From assembly GCA_027577595.1 (NCBI GenBank), contig JANBRJ010000054.1, forward strand, positions 1-64,000: DNA of 64,000 nt. The letters are read 5' to 3'. Positions 31,788-44,084 of this stretch are shown here, one piece after another. Both the position numbers and the translations under genes were made by a program. This DNA is from Coemansia sp. RSA 487. Its lineage: Eukaryota > Kickxellomycota > Kickxellomycetes > Kickxellales > Kickxellaceae. Position 1 is the stretch's first letter. The number at the start of each line of letters is the position of its first letter. The notes beneath the pieces were generated by a model that was not told the DNA's origin, ran no database searches, and was given only the letters and a program-made list of their open reading frames with translations.

Positions 31788-34700
31788 CAGATATTGTATC
31801 TATACTACTACACATTCCAGACGGAGTTGAGACAAGAGATAAAGAGGGTCAGAGAGGTATGCATGTAGGTTAGCATGGATGCTTTTGGTTTCTCGTATCT
31901 TTCATCAACCAGGAGTGCAATAGGGGGAAGTGGAAGGGGAGAGAATTCGAGGGTCTTCTTTGCTGCGATGGGCAGGTGAGCCTATTGAGAGGATAAATGA
32001 AACGGCCGTGGCCACGCCGCCGCTTCCTCACTGCTCTCAGTGGCCGCCGCCGCCGCCATTTGCCGTGATTCCAATTCTCCAGCAGGGGGCAAAATACATG
32101 GACATAGCGGGAGTGTGCATGACTTTGGCAGCAGCACCAGCAGAAGAGGGGCAGGCCTCAGTGTCAATGGGCAGAATGCCCTTTTGCCCAGAGTATGCGA
32201 ACAATGCCAGCAACGAATGGACGGCTGTGTGTGCGGCATATGCCTCTCGCAGCTTAGGCTGGAGTGGGGGTGTTGCCGGGAGCGGCTCAGGAGCGTTTGT
32301 CCTTCAGGAAACAAGGAAAGGCCAGGCCGGAACGGCAAATGTGCGCCTCCCCTCTTCTCCTGTCGAGCGAGACAGGCATGCAAGGCAGGGCTGAGTCCAA
32401 GGAATCAAGTGACAACATGCAACAAACCGGGCCTATTCCCCTCCTCTGACTTTTTTCCACGTCTGTTGCACGCCGAGGAGCGAAATGTTTGGAGGCAAAA
32501 GATGCAGATATTATTATCACACAGTGGTTTTTGCTTCTGGTTATCGGCCCTTACAACATCTGATTCATACATCGAAAACAGCACTCGCTCACATTCTGGA
32601 GGAGGAGCTAGCGCAGAGATATGACACATGCAAAGCGAGCACCCGCTAGTTATAGTCGGATATTAATGAAGCAGCGTGTATCCTAGCTCAACCAGTGGGT
32701 TACTCTTCGCAACTTGAGAGAAGGATAGCCGATTCAAAAGGACGAGAGAGGACAATCTGTTGGGTAAAAAAAAAGGAGGACAGTGCACCAGGAACCCGGA
32801 AGCTGGCATGAAAAAAGAGGGGAGAGGGCGCAGTAGAAGGCGGGGGAGGGCAATGAAGGGTATATTCTGGGATTCAGCCGACGGTTCCTTTTGGTTTCTG
32901 GTTTCCTTTATTGTCGAATACAAACTCTAGCACTTGTGGCACGTCCAATATAGGTGCAGTCGTGCGGGCGACAAGCAGAAAGGCACGCGTGTTTGCACAG
33001 CTCAAGGAAAGAGTTACCGTGTAGAGCAGTGTAGGACGAGTGAAAAGGGGAGAGGATTAAGAGAGCAAGGATAGAAAAAGAGAACCAAGGTTGCGAATTG
33101 ATCCAAGAAAGAGGGATGTGGTTATCAATAAATGCGTTCCAAGCACGACCAGAAAAACAGACGCGACAGAAGGAAATGCAGGCGATGATGAGCAGCTTTG
33201 GTTACAAAAGAGGAAGGTGGGGGAGGAGGAAAAAATAGGCGGATGAAACCAGATAATCGAAGCAGGTTGCTTCAATAGGCTTTATTCCACCACCACCAAG
33301 TGCTTGGATTCTTTATTGAGCAAGAGGATCGAAAAGCAGGAAAATCTGCCGAGAGGGCATAGCATGCCTAATGCGTACCTATAGTGTGCGCTTAGCGTCG
33401 CGTTTCCGGCAATTGCTGTCGATAAAAGGCAGGCGAGGCGTTGCGTGTGCCAGGGACTGCTGCTACCGATATGAATGCGTGCGCTGGATGGCTAATCTGG
33501 CAAATGCAGAGGAAGCAGAAGTTTAAAAGAGGCTAGTGTTGGCAGTTGCTGTTTTGGAGACGAGGAAAGGAGAAAAGGCAATGGGTGTACTTGTTCGATG
33601 GATGTTCCCTTTTGAGCAAGAGTCCCAAATGCCGCAGATTTATTCGGCTCCATCGCCTTTCCTGTTCCTGGGCTTGAACAAAAATTTTCATTTGCTAGTG
33701 TCGCCGACCTCCCCTTTCGCCTGGTGCTCCTTGACCTAAGCGACGGAGCTCTACCTCCCTATTGACTGTTCACCCGCCCTTCCTAGTCGTCCCCCAACCA
33801 GCCCCCCGAGGTTCTGTCATTGGGTCTGCGCCCCCTCCCCTCTCCCCCAGCTGCAACAACTCACAAGACAGTGCGCCCATTTTTTCTTTGCCTGGACCGC
33901 TTTCCTCTCAAATCCACGGCTTTTCGAGTCCACGCAGCCCAATCCCAAGCTGCTTCTGTTATTTTTGCTTGCAACACGAGTCTCTCGTGTTTGGCAGGCG
34001 ACCCTCGTTGCTGGTGCCGGTGCTGCTGCGCTTGCTTCCGGTCTGCACATGCGCCAGAATGGCAACATGGGAAAAAAAAGCCAGCATGCATGCAACACAT
34101 CCACCACCACTTGCTGGCCTTCCGCAGCGCCTTGTGCTCAGTTCCTGTGTTGTTCTCCACAAAACAGACTGCAAAGCCTCCCCTTTTGCCCCCAGTGCGA
34201 TTGAGCCAATCCCCACCCTCTCAGCGTTTATCAGCAGCGACCACGCACTGGCGCTGTCCATTGCACCCTAGCCGGAATGGCGAGGCTGGAATGGCAAGGC
34301 TGGCCGTTCGGGCTTTCACTTCCCATCCAACCAAGTCCGACTGCTAGTACGTGTGTGCACGATGATGAAAGAGCGGTTTGGCCCCACATACAAACTCATC
34401 ATTCACTCCCAGGAACTCACTGCTCCGTCTATTTGTGCTGTGTTGTCAGCAGCGCAATGCAATGCCATTCGCTCCAGCCAGCCCAAGGGGAATTTAACAA
34501 TATTTTGTCCGCAAACCACAGATAAGCACAATCTCTATTCCGCAACAAATGACGAAAATAAACGTATGCACAAAGAACGCCCACTCCCACTCTCAAACAA
34601 AGCCAGCGAATGGGAACCGGCAGGCTGGCCTGGTCTCGGATCCTTGAAATCGCCGCGCGTCCCATCATCTTCCTATCCGTTGCGGCTGCCCTCTGCTGAT

Positions 34701-37677
34701 AGGCTGGTGTTACCAATCCCACTCCCCTACTGGCTGATATTTTGTTCTGCTGCCGCAACATGTGCAATCGACGCTGTATTCTTTTTTTCTCTCCCACGTC
34801 TTTCGTGTACATCCTCCTTCTCCCACCAGCGATCAGACATGGATATTGCTGCAACGGCCGGTCTAATGCTTGGAACAGCGCTGGCTTCCGACGTGTGACA
34901 TTGACACTTTCAGACGTTTTGTTGATTCCTTCCCCAAAAATAAAAACAGACCATCTATATCTTGTAAGTGAACGCCATTTGGCTAAACATGGCGGACCAA
35001 CAGCGCCGCATCGCGCCACTATTCTTGCTGACCCGATGTGCATGGCACTGTGTATTTTTAGAATTCACTAAACAAACACACTCGTTTCCCCCCGTCTATC
35101 CAATTATTTCTCTAGCATGTTGTTTCTTGTCTATTTTTTGTATTGTGCTTCGTTGTTAGACTGCTCCGCACTGTGACAAAACCATCGAGTGATTTCAAAG
35201 CTCATTCAAATCCAAGACAAGCACGATCTCACGAGTTTGTTGCTGCTGTCGCAGTGAGTGATGCAATGCTGGTCCTCCGCCACGAAGCACATTTTCGTGG
35301 TTTTGTACATCCATATCAATCGAAGCGACATATGCAGCACATATTTCCCCTCGTTGCCGTGCAATGCATGCTGGATTGCTTTGTCTGCCATGATAGCGTG
35401 CACATATTTCATGTATGTGTCTCACTGTTGTTGTGTCATCAGCGTATGCGTGTACGGAGGGAGAAAATCCCAAGCCTCGTTCCATCGGCTTTTCCCACTC
35501 TCTCTCCCTCCCTTGCATCTAATTTCCTTTTTCCGTAACTGTCGCTAAATTGCAGTGGCTGGCTTTATTTTTATCTCTAAAAGAGAAGAGCGTGCACGGC
35601 ATATTTCCCATTTGGCGATTACAGCAGAATTAGTCGCATGTTTATACTATCTGCAGCTACAATAATGTAAAGTGGCTGAGACGCGGGGGTAGTCAGAAAT
35701 GCACAAATAATGCAATAATAATAAAAAAGTAAATACATACGCAATAATTTTCACCAGCAGCACATAACAAAACATTGTATTTATTCGTTTTACGCTTTTC
35801 ACCCCATCTGGAGAACAATCGCCAAATAAACAGGATGCATGAGACCACGGCGACTTTTCTCTTGCTTATTTTCTACAATGCTATATCTATGCATGGATGT
35901 AAATATCCATTTGGAACCATTTGGGTTGTTTTTTATTTCGGATGGCGTTTTGTATGGTCTGAAGACTTTTTCTTTGCTCAGCTACAGCGAAGAATGCCAA
36001 ACACAGGCACGAAACATGCATATGCAACAATGCTGGCAAGACCACCACATTTTCCAAGTGTATTGAGCACATGTTTATATGTTTGAGAGATAATGTCGTT
36101 TCGGGCTTGGCAACATTCTCTGGTTTCTTTTCTGTGTGGTTTCCCAGTACATTTGCGTTGAATCTTTGCCAAACCCATTGTTACTCTATTCTATTGTTTA
36201 TTCCACAAGATATCGGAATAAAAATCAACAAAGCTGCAAAAACGGCCGCTGGCACATATTCAACAATATCCTCGTCATTTACACTTTTTTACTGTCTAGA
36301 TCTTCAATAAGCCCAAAATATTCGAAATGAGCAAACATAGAAAACAATGATATATTCCAATTTATTTTAATGAATGTATGTTTTTATGCCAAAAGGCTTG
36401 CTCGTCAAGAAACGAGTATATCATATCTAATAATTAAAAAATAAATGACATTGCGCCTCTTTGTTTTGTTTTCTTTGGATTTATAATTGCTCCAGAGAAC
36501 ACAGGCTTGATTGACTTGTCTTGTTTGGGTGTGATGATTTATTGTGAAAGTCATGTTTTTTCTTTGGTTTCCACCAACAAGCCAACTTAGTGCTAATGAT
36601 TTCATTTGTACTATTCTGTTTGCTCCTGCTGCCTATTGAACACTGGTCGGGTCTGTATGGTTCCCCCGCTCCATTGCGTGCTGATTTGTAATTGCTAAAA
36701 AAAACGAAAAATGCCAAATACAACGTGCGTTGTGTTTTTATTGATGAATAGAGCCATATAAACCTATTGAACAATACACGAAAGAGAAATAATATCCACC
36801 CAGCAGCCTTAGATATCTTTGAGAGCATCGCTAGATTCATTGTCGCTTTATGTTCGTTCATGTGTGTATTTGTTCTTTTATGGCAGTCTTCAATCAATAT
36901 CTCCCCATCAGATTACGCATTGAATTAAAGAGGTGATTAACAACACTATAGGCTCTTTCTTTGACAGGTATGAATCGGAAACCAAAGTAAAGCGTTTTGT
37001 TATAAAAAAGACGTACGGAAAATCCGGTATCGTCAGCGAATTGCGAAAGATGATGCAACAAGCATAATCTGATGCGATTTTTCAAGAGCAAAGCTACACA
37101 GCACCGTCTTGTCTGATACAAGAAGAGTGCGATATCTGATGCGCTTGCTCCAGCACAACACCAAAGCTTCCTTTCTTTTTATGTCTTGAGCATACTAGTG
37201 TGAGCGAGTAGGCGTGGGAGCATTCATGTAGCGTAGGTTTGGTGCTCATTCCATTGGCATGTGGCAGAGACACCGGCACATCCGATAAATGGCCGCAGAA
37301 GATAAACAGGAGTCTAAACCTCCAGTTATCCTTTCTTCAACCCCAGATACAAGACAAAGGACCACCATGTACATGCGATACAACGAGCGTAAAGATACGA
37401 AGAACGGATGATCCGGCCACTTGATAAATGGGCACGAGAACAGAATAGCTAGGCGCAGACTCCCTCTTTCGCTGTCGCAAAAGTGGCTTCTGTGTGGAAG
37501 AAAGAGGGAGTGCATAATCTGATGACAGCCAAAGTGCCTGTGGAGAGTCACACCCAACACATGCTTTTTATCAGAACACTTCTGCTTCATCTAAAATATA
37601 ACAGGCAAATCTTTTTCTTCACAAACTTTATCCTATCGAACGTTCGCTGCTGACGCTCAGGGGTCACATAAAAAGTA
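31788..37677. other. 5.9 kb gene-free region with strand-biased composition
   Basis: No convincing gene is seen on either strand. From 31.8 to about 33.6 kb the plus strand is purine-rich (strongest at 32640-33290). From about 33.64 to 35.5 kb it is pyrimidine-rich, with many CT runs. This would fit a long leader of the minus-strand MADS transcript and a separate plus-strand noncoding or leader transcript. The part from 35.5 to 37.6 kb is A/T-rich and plain. A short imperfect tandem repeat (unit about GGAATGGCRAGGCT) lies at 34275-34303. No tRNA or known noncoding RNA was recognised. Confidence 0.45.
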
Positions 37678-40261
37678 ATGTCACACCTTCCAAAGCCGCG
37701 AACCTCAGCTTCTTCTCCATCCCTCTCTCCTCCTGTATATAGGAATAAAAAACCTTTCTCTAGCCCTACTTATCGCCCTCCACCAGCTTCCAGGCTCTCG
37801 CTTCCTTTTATTTCTCATCCTAACAGCCTTTCCCCTTTTGAGCAAATCGCCGCCGCCGGTTCTTCTCGCAGCTCGCGTGAATTCGAACTTTTCCCGCTGA
37901 ATCCGAACACTGAGCAACGTCTGCAAAAGCCGACCGATCGCCTTGCATTTGCCACAGCCTCCGATATCGGATCTCCCGAGCACCAAGACGCTGCAAGAAC
38001 GAGCAGCGAGCACCATAGTGAGCCAATGGGCCACATCGGCGGCCACAGCCGCAGCGGCTCCGGCAGTAATGTCCGAAGGAGCAGTATATTTCGGGCAAGT
38101 GTCGACACAATGAACCCTCCTTCGCCGGACCAGCCGCTCCTCGATCCAAGGACTCTGTCGCGCCCGTCTTTTGACGCCACTCATTCGCCACTGGACTCGG
38201 AGCGTGGGTGGCAGCAGCACAGGCTCTCGTCGTCATCCTCATCCTCAGGCGATCTCACCGAGTTCGAGCGGGCTTGGTCGCAAAGGCGCCGCGGATTCCA
38301 GGTCTTGGCTGTTGTGTGTGCGCTGCTAATATCAGGTAAGTGGACTTTTGTCCCTCCCAAGCTGCCAATTCAACTGCTCTAACGCCTTGGCGCAGTAAAT
38401 GGCGGCGGTACGTAGGCACCACGCACAAGCGCAGTAGTGCCTTTTTCTCTCGCCTTGCGGCTACTAATATATGCGATGTGCTGCTGCTAAAGGCATGCTT
38501 GCTTTTCTCCTGTTCAAGCTGACTGCTGTCATTAATGTCTTTCTTGCTTACCATGCCGCTTATTTGGATGTAGTCGGCAGTCACTACTCTGCCCACACGC
38601 TCGGTGCGCTAAAGTCAACGATTAAAAAGGCAAGTCAATAAACACAAATGTGCGGTTGGTGCCTTTATGTGGCTGTGCGCCGCTGGCATATCCCTTCTTG
38701 TCCTTTTGTTCGTCTGCTTGCAATTAATTGTGCCGCTTCAGCTTGAATTCCTCCTGCTGCTCATATGCATTCTATATATGCATGCAATGGTCATGGCTGA
38801 GAAGAGAATCATGATGCGTCTGCGCAAAAGCGCTGGCGGGATGAGAAGAGCACAAGCATCGTTGTCGCTGTCTTGTCTACGAAATCGTGGGCGTTGGCTA
38901 ATAGACTGTTGGTATTTCATTTTCCCGGAAATTAGGAGCTTGATATCACAAACACACAGTATGGAGCGTTGCAGTCAACAGTGTCAGCGGTAAACACAAT
39001 CCTGCCAATACTTGGGGGACTTTTCATCGACTCATTTGGCACAACAACAGGGTCTCTGGTAGCAACGTCCCTGATCATGATCGGGAATCTCATAATATCG
39101 ATTTCAACGCACTACCGCTCGTTTTCAACAATGGTCGTTGGCCGAATACTGTACGGCCTGGGCTCCGGTACAATAACCGTCGTACAGGAAACAATTCTAG
39201 GAAGCTGGTTCAAAGGAAAAGGCCTGGCGATCACAATAGCCATTCAGATCACGACATCGCGCATCGCCTCCTTTTTGTCTATGGGGACCGCAATTCCTGT
39301 GGCTAAGCGGTTTGGCTTTTACGGCGCTGCGTTTTGGGCAAACTTTATTGTTTGCGCCCTTTCCTTTGGAATCAACCTTGTGTACATGGTTGCGATGAAG
39401 CATATCCACAGAGAAGCGTCGCCGGAAATGCTTGCCCGTCTGCGTTCAAAGCACAAATTCAACCCGCGCCTGGTGCTCTTTTTCTTTGGCATTTACTGGC
39501 TGATCATCGTCGAGTCGTTTACTGTGGGCGCCGGCTGGACCAGCTTCTTGCATATAAACAGCGAACTTGTGAAGCTCCGCTTTGGCGCCAACGACGCCGT
39601 CGCTGCATGGTCCGCAAGCGTGTCACAGATCATGCCCATCTTCATCGTGCCCTTCCTTGGCTGGTTCTTTGACTTTTTCGGCCTGCGCACCGATATGCTT
39701 GTTGTGTCCACTGCAACGTTTACCTTCTCGATGGCTCTTCTGGGCTTCACAAAGGCAAACCCACTGATCGGGCTGGTTATTTTCTCTATCTCGCTTGCGC
39801 TAGGCCCGCTGTCTGAAATCACTGCCATATCGCTTATCCTGCCTACCAGCTCGCTAGGCACAGGGCTGGGGATATACAAATCGGCCATGAACATCGGATC
39901 CACCATCGTAGACATTGTTGTTGGCGTGCTCCAGGACCGCGGATCGCGCTTTGTCGAAGATACTGAGCATAGCTATGACTACGTCATGGCATTCTTTGTT
40001 GTATGGGGCGGCCTGTCCACCCTTGTCGCATGCTCGGTGTTTTTGGTTGACAAACTAAAGTGGAACGGCTTGCTGCGCAGCAACGCTGGCAGACGCAAGG
40101 AGGCATACCACGCCGTAAAGACCAAAATTGGCCGCCCAATGCTTTATGCGTCCGCACCGAACTGGCGCGACTATGTGGCATTCTGGAATTACATACCGCT
40201 TGCTACGCTTGCGGCGATGTTGCTGATAAGCTGGGTGCTGTTTGGAATGAAGCTGGCATGA
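37678..40261 (+). CDS. MFSD1-like major facilitator transporter
   Basis: Exons are 37678-38335, 38574-38629 and 38960-40261, all in phase, giving 671 residues. The first 200 residues are a Ser/Pro-rich cytosolic tail with a SSSSSSS run. Then follow about 12 membrane helices, the first split by intron 1: FQVLAVVCALLIS-VGSHYSAHTLGALKSTIKK. Matches to the MFSD1 group are ILPILGGLFID, VVGRILYGLGSGTITVVQE and GSWFKGKGLAITIAIQ (human: SWFKGKELNLVFGLQ). Animal MFSD1 is a lysosomal dipeptide exporter; a vacuolar role here is inference. Intron 2 uses a GC donor (AAG|GCAAGT) and ends CACACAG. It converges on the next gene, 186 bp away. Confidence 0.87.
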
Positions 40262-40447
40262 AATACCACCACCACTACAATAACAACACAATGACTATGT
40301 TCGTAAGTTTTACTTAGATACGATATTACCTGCTACCATTTATTTACCTTTGACATCTTTTTTCTTCTGTATATTAATAGCTTTATCACCACCATTTAGG
40401 CGATTGTTTGTAATTTATTAAATTTGTCGCTTGGTGTTGTAAATATT

Positions 40448-42718
40448 TTAAACTTTTTTGACCTCTGGCGTCTTGCCAGCTGAAAAATTAGCTGCCATTC
40501 GCTTCATGCTTAATGATCTAGAAAGAGACGGCGCTGCTGTCATCGTTAGTCCAGCAAGTTTTTCATCGATGCTAGCCATGATGGCTTCCATGCACATAAA
40601 TCGTGTCTCAAGCTCCGACACCCTGGCTAACAGCTGGGAAACGAGTCCGCCAGGCTTGCTTGAGTCGTCAGTCGAGTGTGCTGGTCTTTGTGGATCGAAA
40701 GAGGTCGCCGAGTTATAGCGTCTCTGCAGAGAGGGGGGTGGAATGTACTGATGAAGCCGCTGGTCTGTCAAAGAAGTCCGTGCAAAAGCCTGGGAAAGGC
40801 TCAGCGACTGTCTCCGGAGCTCATGGGAAGGCATCTGGTCTGTTACCGCGTGGAGATGCAGCCATTCGGAAAATGATTGATCTGCCTCCTGCTCACCAGC
40901 GCTGCTATGAAGCGAGTTTCTTCGTCTGTTATCAACCTGTCCCTCGGAAACATCTGAAATGCTTGCGTGGTCTATATGCTCTTCGCCAACAGATAGATGC
41001 GTGCGCATGGCGATATCGCTGACATCAGAGCCACGGCGGGCCAATCTTCTTTTCGAGTCGTCGATATTATTGCTGCTACGATAATCGACACCATCTCCAT
41101 CTTCTGGAGTTTGTGCATCGTGTATAATACCGGTGGTAGCCTCACTTGGCAAGTCAAATTCCACCCTTGTGCTGCTATGACGACGGTAGGGTTCCTTAGA
41201 ATGCTCCTCTCCCATGAACATGCGTGCGCTTTTGTAAGAGTCAGTTCCAAAGCTAGTAGAGACTCCTGTGGACGTGATAGATGTGACTGGCGAGCTGACG
41301 GAGCCGCAGGTGTCCGCATGCTGGTGTTGGAGCGACGACATTGGCGAAAAGGCAGAGGGCATCTTCGCTGTTGACCTGGCACCAGATTCGCCAACTATGC
41401 TTCCGTCCTGAGCAATCGTCACCAGTAAGGGCGATTGTGCATCCACAGCCTGTATATCCGCGACGTCTTGCTGGTTTGTGTTTCTTCGACCAAGAACACG
41501 GTACACGCGCACGCTCTGCTGCTGTCTCTCGTCGTTGTCGGCGTTTTCCGAGTAGCTCACATGGCTCTTACTACCAGTGGTTGCAGCGCTGCTTTGCGAA
41601 ACAGTGCTAAGCCTATTAGGATGGTTGCTGTTAACGTAGTAGCGCTGTGGAAGCGGCTGCAGTAAAGTGACTGGCCTGGATTCAGCGTTCTGTGAGTCCA
41701 CCCCAGGACGGCTAAGGCGTCGATCGGGCACTCTGGGTAGCGCCTTTCTTACTGTAATATCCCCAAGCTGAGACATGGTGTAGTGCTCGGGCGTCGGCAT
41801 CGTTATAACGTCCTTGTTGCCCTGGGGCATTACCACCTGTGGCAGCAGAGCACCAGAAGACGCCTGAATAGGAGCGCTTGAAGGCTGCACAGGCGGTTCG
41901 GAGAACCTGATGGTAGGCTCCTTTGTGCTTGTAGCCTTGATTTTTTCCATACCCAGAGCAGCGCCCTTAGGCGGAGCTTTGGAACTGCTCGTCTTATTGG
42001 AGCTGGATGTCTTTTTGCTACGCTGACTGCTGCTGCTGGTGCGATGATGGTGGTTCTCGTCACTGCGATGGTGGTGGTGCTTATGTTTGTGACGGCTTTT
42101 AGTAACGGATGACGTAGGCTGCTTCGAGCTGTTCTCCTGAGACTTCGGGTGCGAGTGCTGAGAGCTGCTCTTTTTGGCTGTGTGTTTGCTATGCTTGTGC
42201 TTCCCTCTTTTGCTTTTGTTTCTATCGTCGTCACCATTCAAAAGAATTCGCAGGAAGCGCGGCGCTTGCACACTATGCGTCGCCGAGTGGGGGCGAGCTG
42301 GTGCTAGCGAGGGATTTTCCTTTTTTGGCTTACGCGCCGGTGTATCTGATGAGTCGTTCTGATCAACATGTATTCGATCGGGCTTGTGTGCCTGTACGTG
42401 GCTGCTGTCCCTGCGTGGCTGCTGGTGCGCACTGCGCTGACGTCTTTTGGACCGCTGATGAGACGCGCCCGGAGAGGCAGGGGGTTGTGCTGCAGAAGGC
42501 GCTTTCGCCGCAGAGTTTGTGTGCCGTCGAACAAGAACCAATGGGCGCTGGTTGCGCTGCGAGGCGCTCTGATCGTCGCCTTCAGTGCGGTTCTTGCGCT
42601 TAGTGCTCCAACGTCTGAAAAGCATATCCGAAGCGCTCCACCGCCTCTCGTGGGCGGATTCGCTAGACGAGGAGGCTAGACGGCCTGGCGTTGTGTCTTT
42701 GATTTGTGTGGACGGCAT
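40448..42718 (-). CDS. Disordered basic Ser/His-rich protein, unknown function
   Basis: One exon encodes 756 residues from ATG 42718. I do not recognise the family. Residues 20-130 are Arg/Ser/Gln-rich. Residues 170-260 are a Lys/His/Ser-rich stretch (KRGKHKHSKH, KSRHKHKHHHHR). The middle has many Ser/Thr-Pro sites. The C-terminus has a short predicted coiled coil (LVSQLLARVSELETRFMCME, near residue 695) and ends with a basic tail. RRWSASDMLFRRWS near the start looks like basophilic kinase sites. A cytoskeletal, polarity or nuclear scaffold would fit, but this is only inference. Confidence 0.6.
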   Translation of the reverse strand: MPSTQIKDTTPGRLASSSSESAHERRWSASDMLFRRWSTKRKNRTEGDDQSASQRNQRPLVLVRRHTNSAAKAPSAAQPPASPGASHQRSKRRQRSAHQQPRRDSSHVQAHKPDRIHVDQNDSSDTPARKPKKENPSLAPARPHSATHSVQAPRFLRILLNGDDDRNKSKRGKHKHSKHTAKKSSSQHSHPKSQENSSKQPTSSVTKSRHKHKHHHHRSDENHHHRTSSSSQRSKKTSSSNKTSSSKAPPKGAALGMEKIKATSTKEPTIRFSEPPVQPSSAPIQASSGALLPQVVMPQGNKDVITMPTPEHYTMSQLGDITVRKALPRVPDRRLSRPGVDSQNAESRPVTLLQPLPQRYYVNSNHPNRLSTVSQSSAATTGSKSHVSYSENADNDERQQQSVRVYRVLGRRNTNQQDVADIQAVDAQSPLLVTIAQDGSIVGESGARSTAKMPSAFSPMSSLQHQHADTCGSVSSPVTSITSTGVSTSFGTDSYKSARMFMGEEHSKEPYRRHSSTRVEFDLPSEATTGIIHDAQTPEDGDGVDYRSSNNIDDSKRRLARRGSDVSDIAMRTHLSVGEEHIDHASISDVSEGQVDNRRRNSLHSSAGEQEADQSFSEWLHLHAVTDQMPSHELRRQSLSLSQAFARTSLTDQRLHQYIPPPSLQRRYNSATSFDPQRPAHSTDDSSKPGGLVSQLLARVSELETRFMCMEAIMASIDEKLAGLTMTAAPSLSRSLSMKRMAANFSAGKTPEVKKV

Positions 42719-43682
42719 TCAGGTATTTTTATGAGCTCTGTTTTTGCAAGGGTCTGTCAATGTCCAGTCGACTAGAAAGGATATATCCTAGGATTATATC
42801 AACAATGCCAGTACAAGTGGCTGTGGATACCACTATTGAGCTGAATAGGGAGGGGAAACAAACAAGTTTTTATTTTAGATTGCGAATATACAACAAAGTG
42901 GCTCCGCAGCAAATAAATAAATTAATGGAGTAATAGAGTTGGTAAAGAGGTAGCGTTGAACGATATTGCTCTTTTATAGGAGTAAACTGTTGTTTGGGTG
43001 CTGACCAGCAAGCAAGTACCAATGTGCAAAGGGAAAAGGGGAGGGAGAGAGATGAAATTACCACGCGAGCAGAAGAAAGCAGGGACAAAAATTAGGCGCG
43101 GAAACAGCTGAACAATATATACTCTCTCTTTGAAGCTTTTCCCTGCTTCGTACACATTCTCCCTGTCAGCCCTTCCATTTTGCAGTGTCTAAAAACGAAA
43201 TAAGAAAATGCGTTCCGTACTTCCGGTTAACCCTTCAACCATTCGTGTTCACATCCATCCAATGTCAAAACGCATTTGGCCCCAACCACCAGCCCGCATG
43301 TCCCTCTCTTTCTCTCTTTCTTTCTCTTTCGTTGGGCCGCACCATTTTCCATCGAAAATGGAAAGATCAAAGTTAACGCGTGACAAGGCCTATTTTATTC
43401 CTTGGCGCTTCTGGGGGTTTTAATATTGACAAATGCGGATGGGCGGCTGAAATCCAATTAAATTATCTGGCTCGACAGGTTCCGACAAATCCAATAAAAC
43501 TACCGCAAACTGCTTCACGCGAACGAATGAAAAACGGCACATATTCAACAGTTCTTCCACTGTTCTTGAATCGGCTGCTGCAGGTTTTCATCCACAAGAA
43601 ATGAAAAAAATGTTGTCCATAAAAATAGGCATAGTTATATTGTCAAACACGTAAATTGCTACTTGGCGCAAGACTCTTGTGC
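42719..43682. other. Intergenic, 960 bp
   Basis: This lies upstream of the disordered basic protein and downstream of SRP9 (both minus strand). No gene is seen. A CT-rich block is at 43295-43335. Confidence 0.4.
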
Positions 43683-44084
43683 TCACTTTCTTCTTCTCCC
43701 TCGTGTCTTTTTGCCGCGCCCAGCTGATTTTTGTTGCTGTTGCTGTTGCTGTTTCTCAGCGACAGAGTTGGACGGGTCGCTCTTTGCTTTTTTGGCTGCT
43801 GGCTCATCCTTTTTGGTCTCTGGGAACACAGGCGGAAGCTCCCTAATATCTTTGGTGCAGTGTGAGGTTGATTGCGCAAGTATCCGATATAGCTTGGTAA
43901 TCTTCTTGATATCGCCGAGTCTTTCGGTGCGCATTTGTGCACATGTCACATCGTCCGTTACCTTGAGCACTAGCATGCCATCGCAGTTCCGGTACTTTAC
44001 TGTGTAGCGTGCCTTATCTGGCGAGCCAGCACATATATCAGCTGCTGCTTTGGTAAACGAGTCCCAGTTTCCGTAAAACACCAT
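43683..44084 (-). CDS. SRP9: Signal recognition particle subunit SRP9/Srp21
   Basis: One exon encodes 133 residues from ATG 44084. The first 80 residues match SRP9: WDSFTKAAADICAGSPDKAR, TVKYRNCDGMLVLKVTDDV and DIKKITKLYRIL (human: EEFSRAAEKLYLADPMKAR, KYRHSDGNLCVKVTDDL). SRP9 pairs with SRP14 on the Alu domain of SRP RNA and slows elongation while a signal peptide is delivered to the ER. A Lys/Gln-rich tail with a QQQQQQQ run and KKTRGRRRK follows, as in the longer fungal form Srp21. It is divergent from the next gene, with 574 bp between the starts. Confidence 0.87.
   Translation of the reverse strand: MVFYGNWDSFTKAAADICAGSPDKARYTVKYRNCDGMLVLKVTDDVTCAQMRTERLGDIKKITKLYRILAQSTSHCTKDIRELPPVFPETKKDEPAAKKAKSDPSNSVAEKQQQQQQQKSAGRGKKTRGRRRK

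Noticed and set aside
31930-34347. Several overlapping frames of 130-195 codons in the gene-free region
   Set aside because: Composition is driven by GA- or CT-rich sequence, the frames overlap one another on both strands, and none resembles a known protein.
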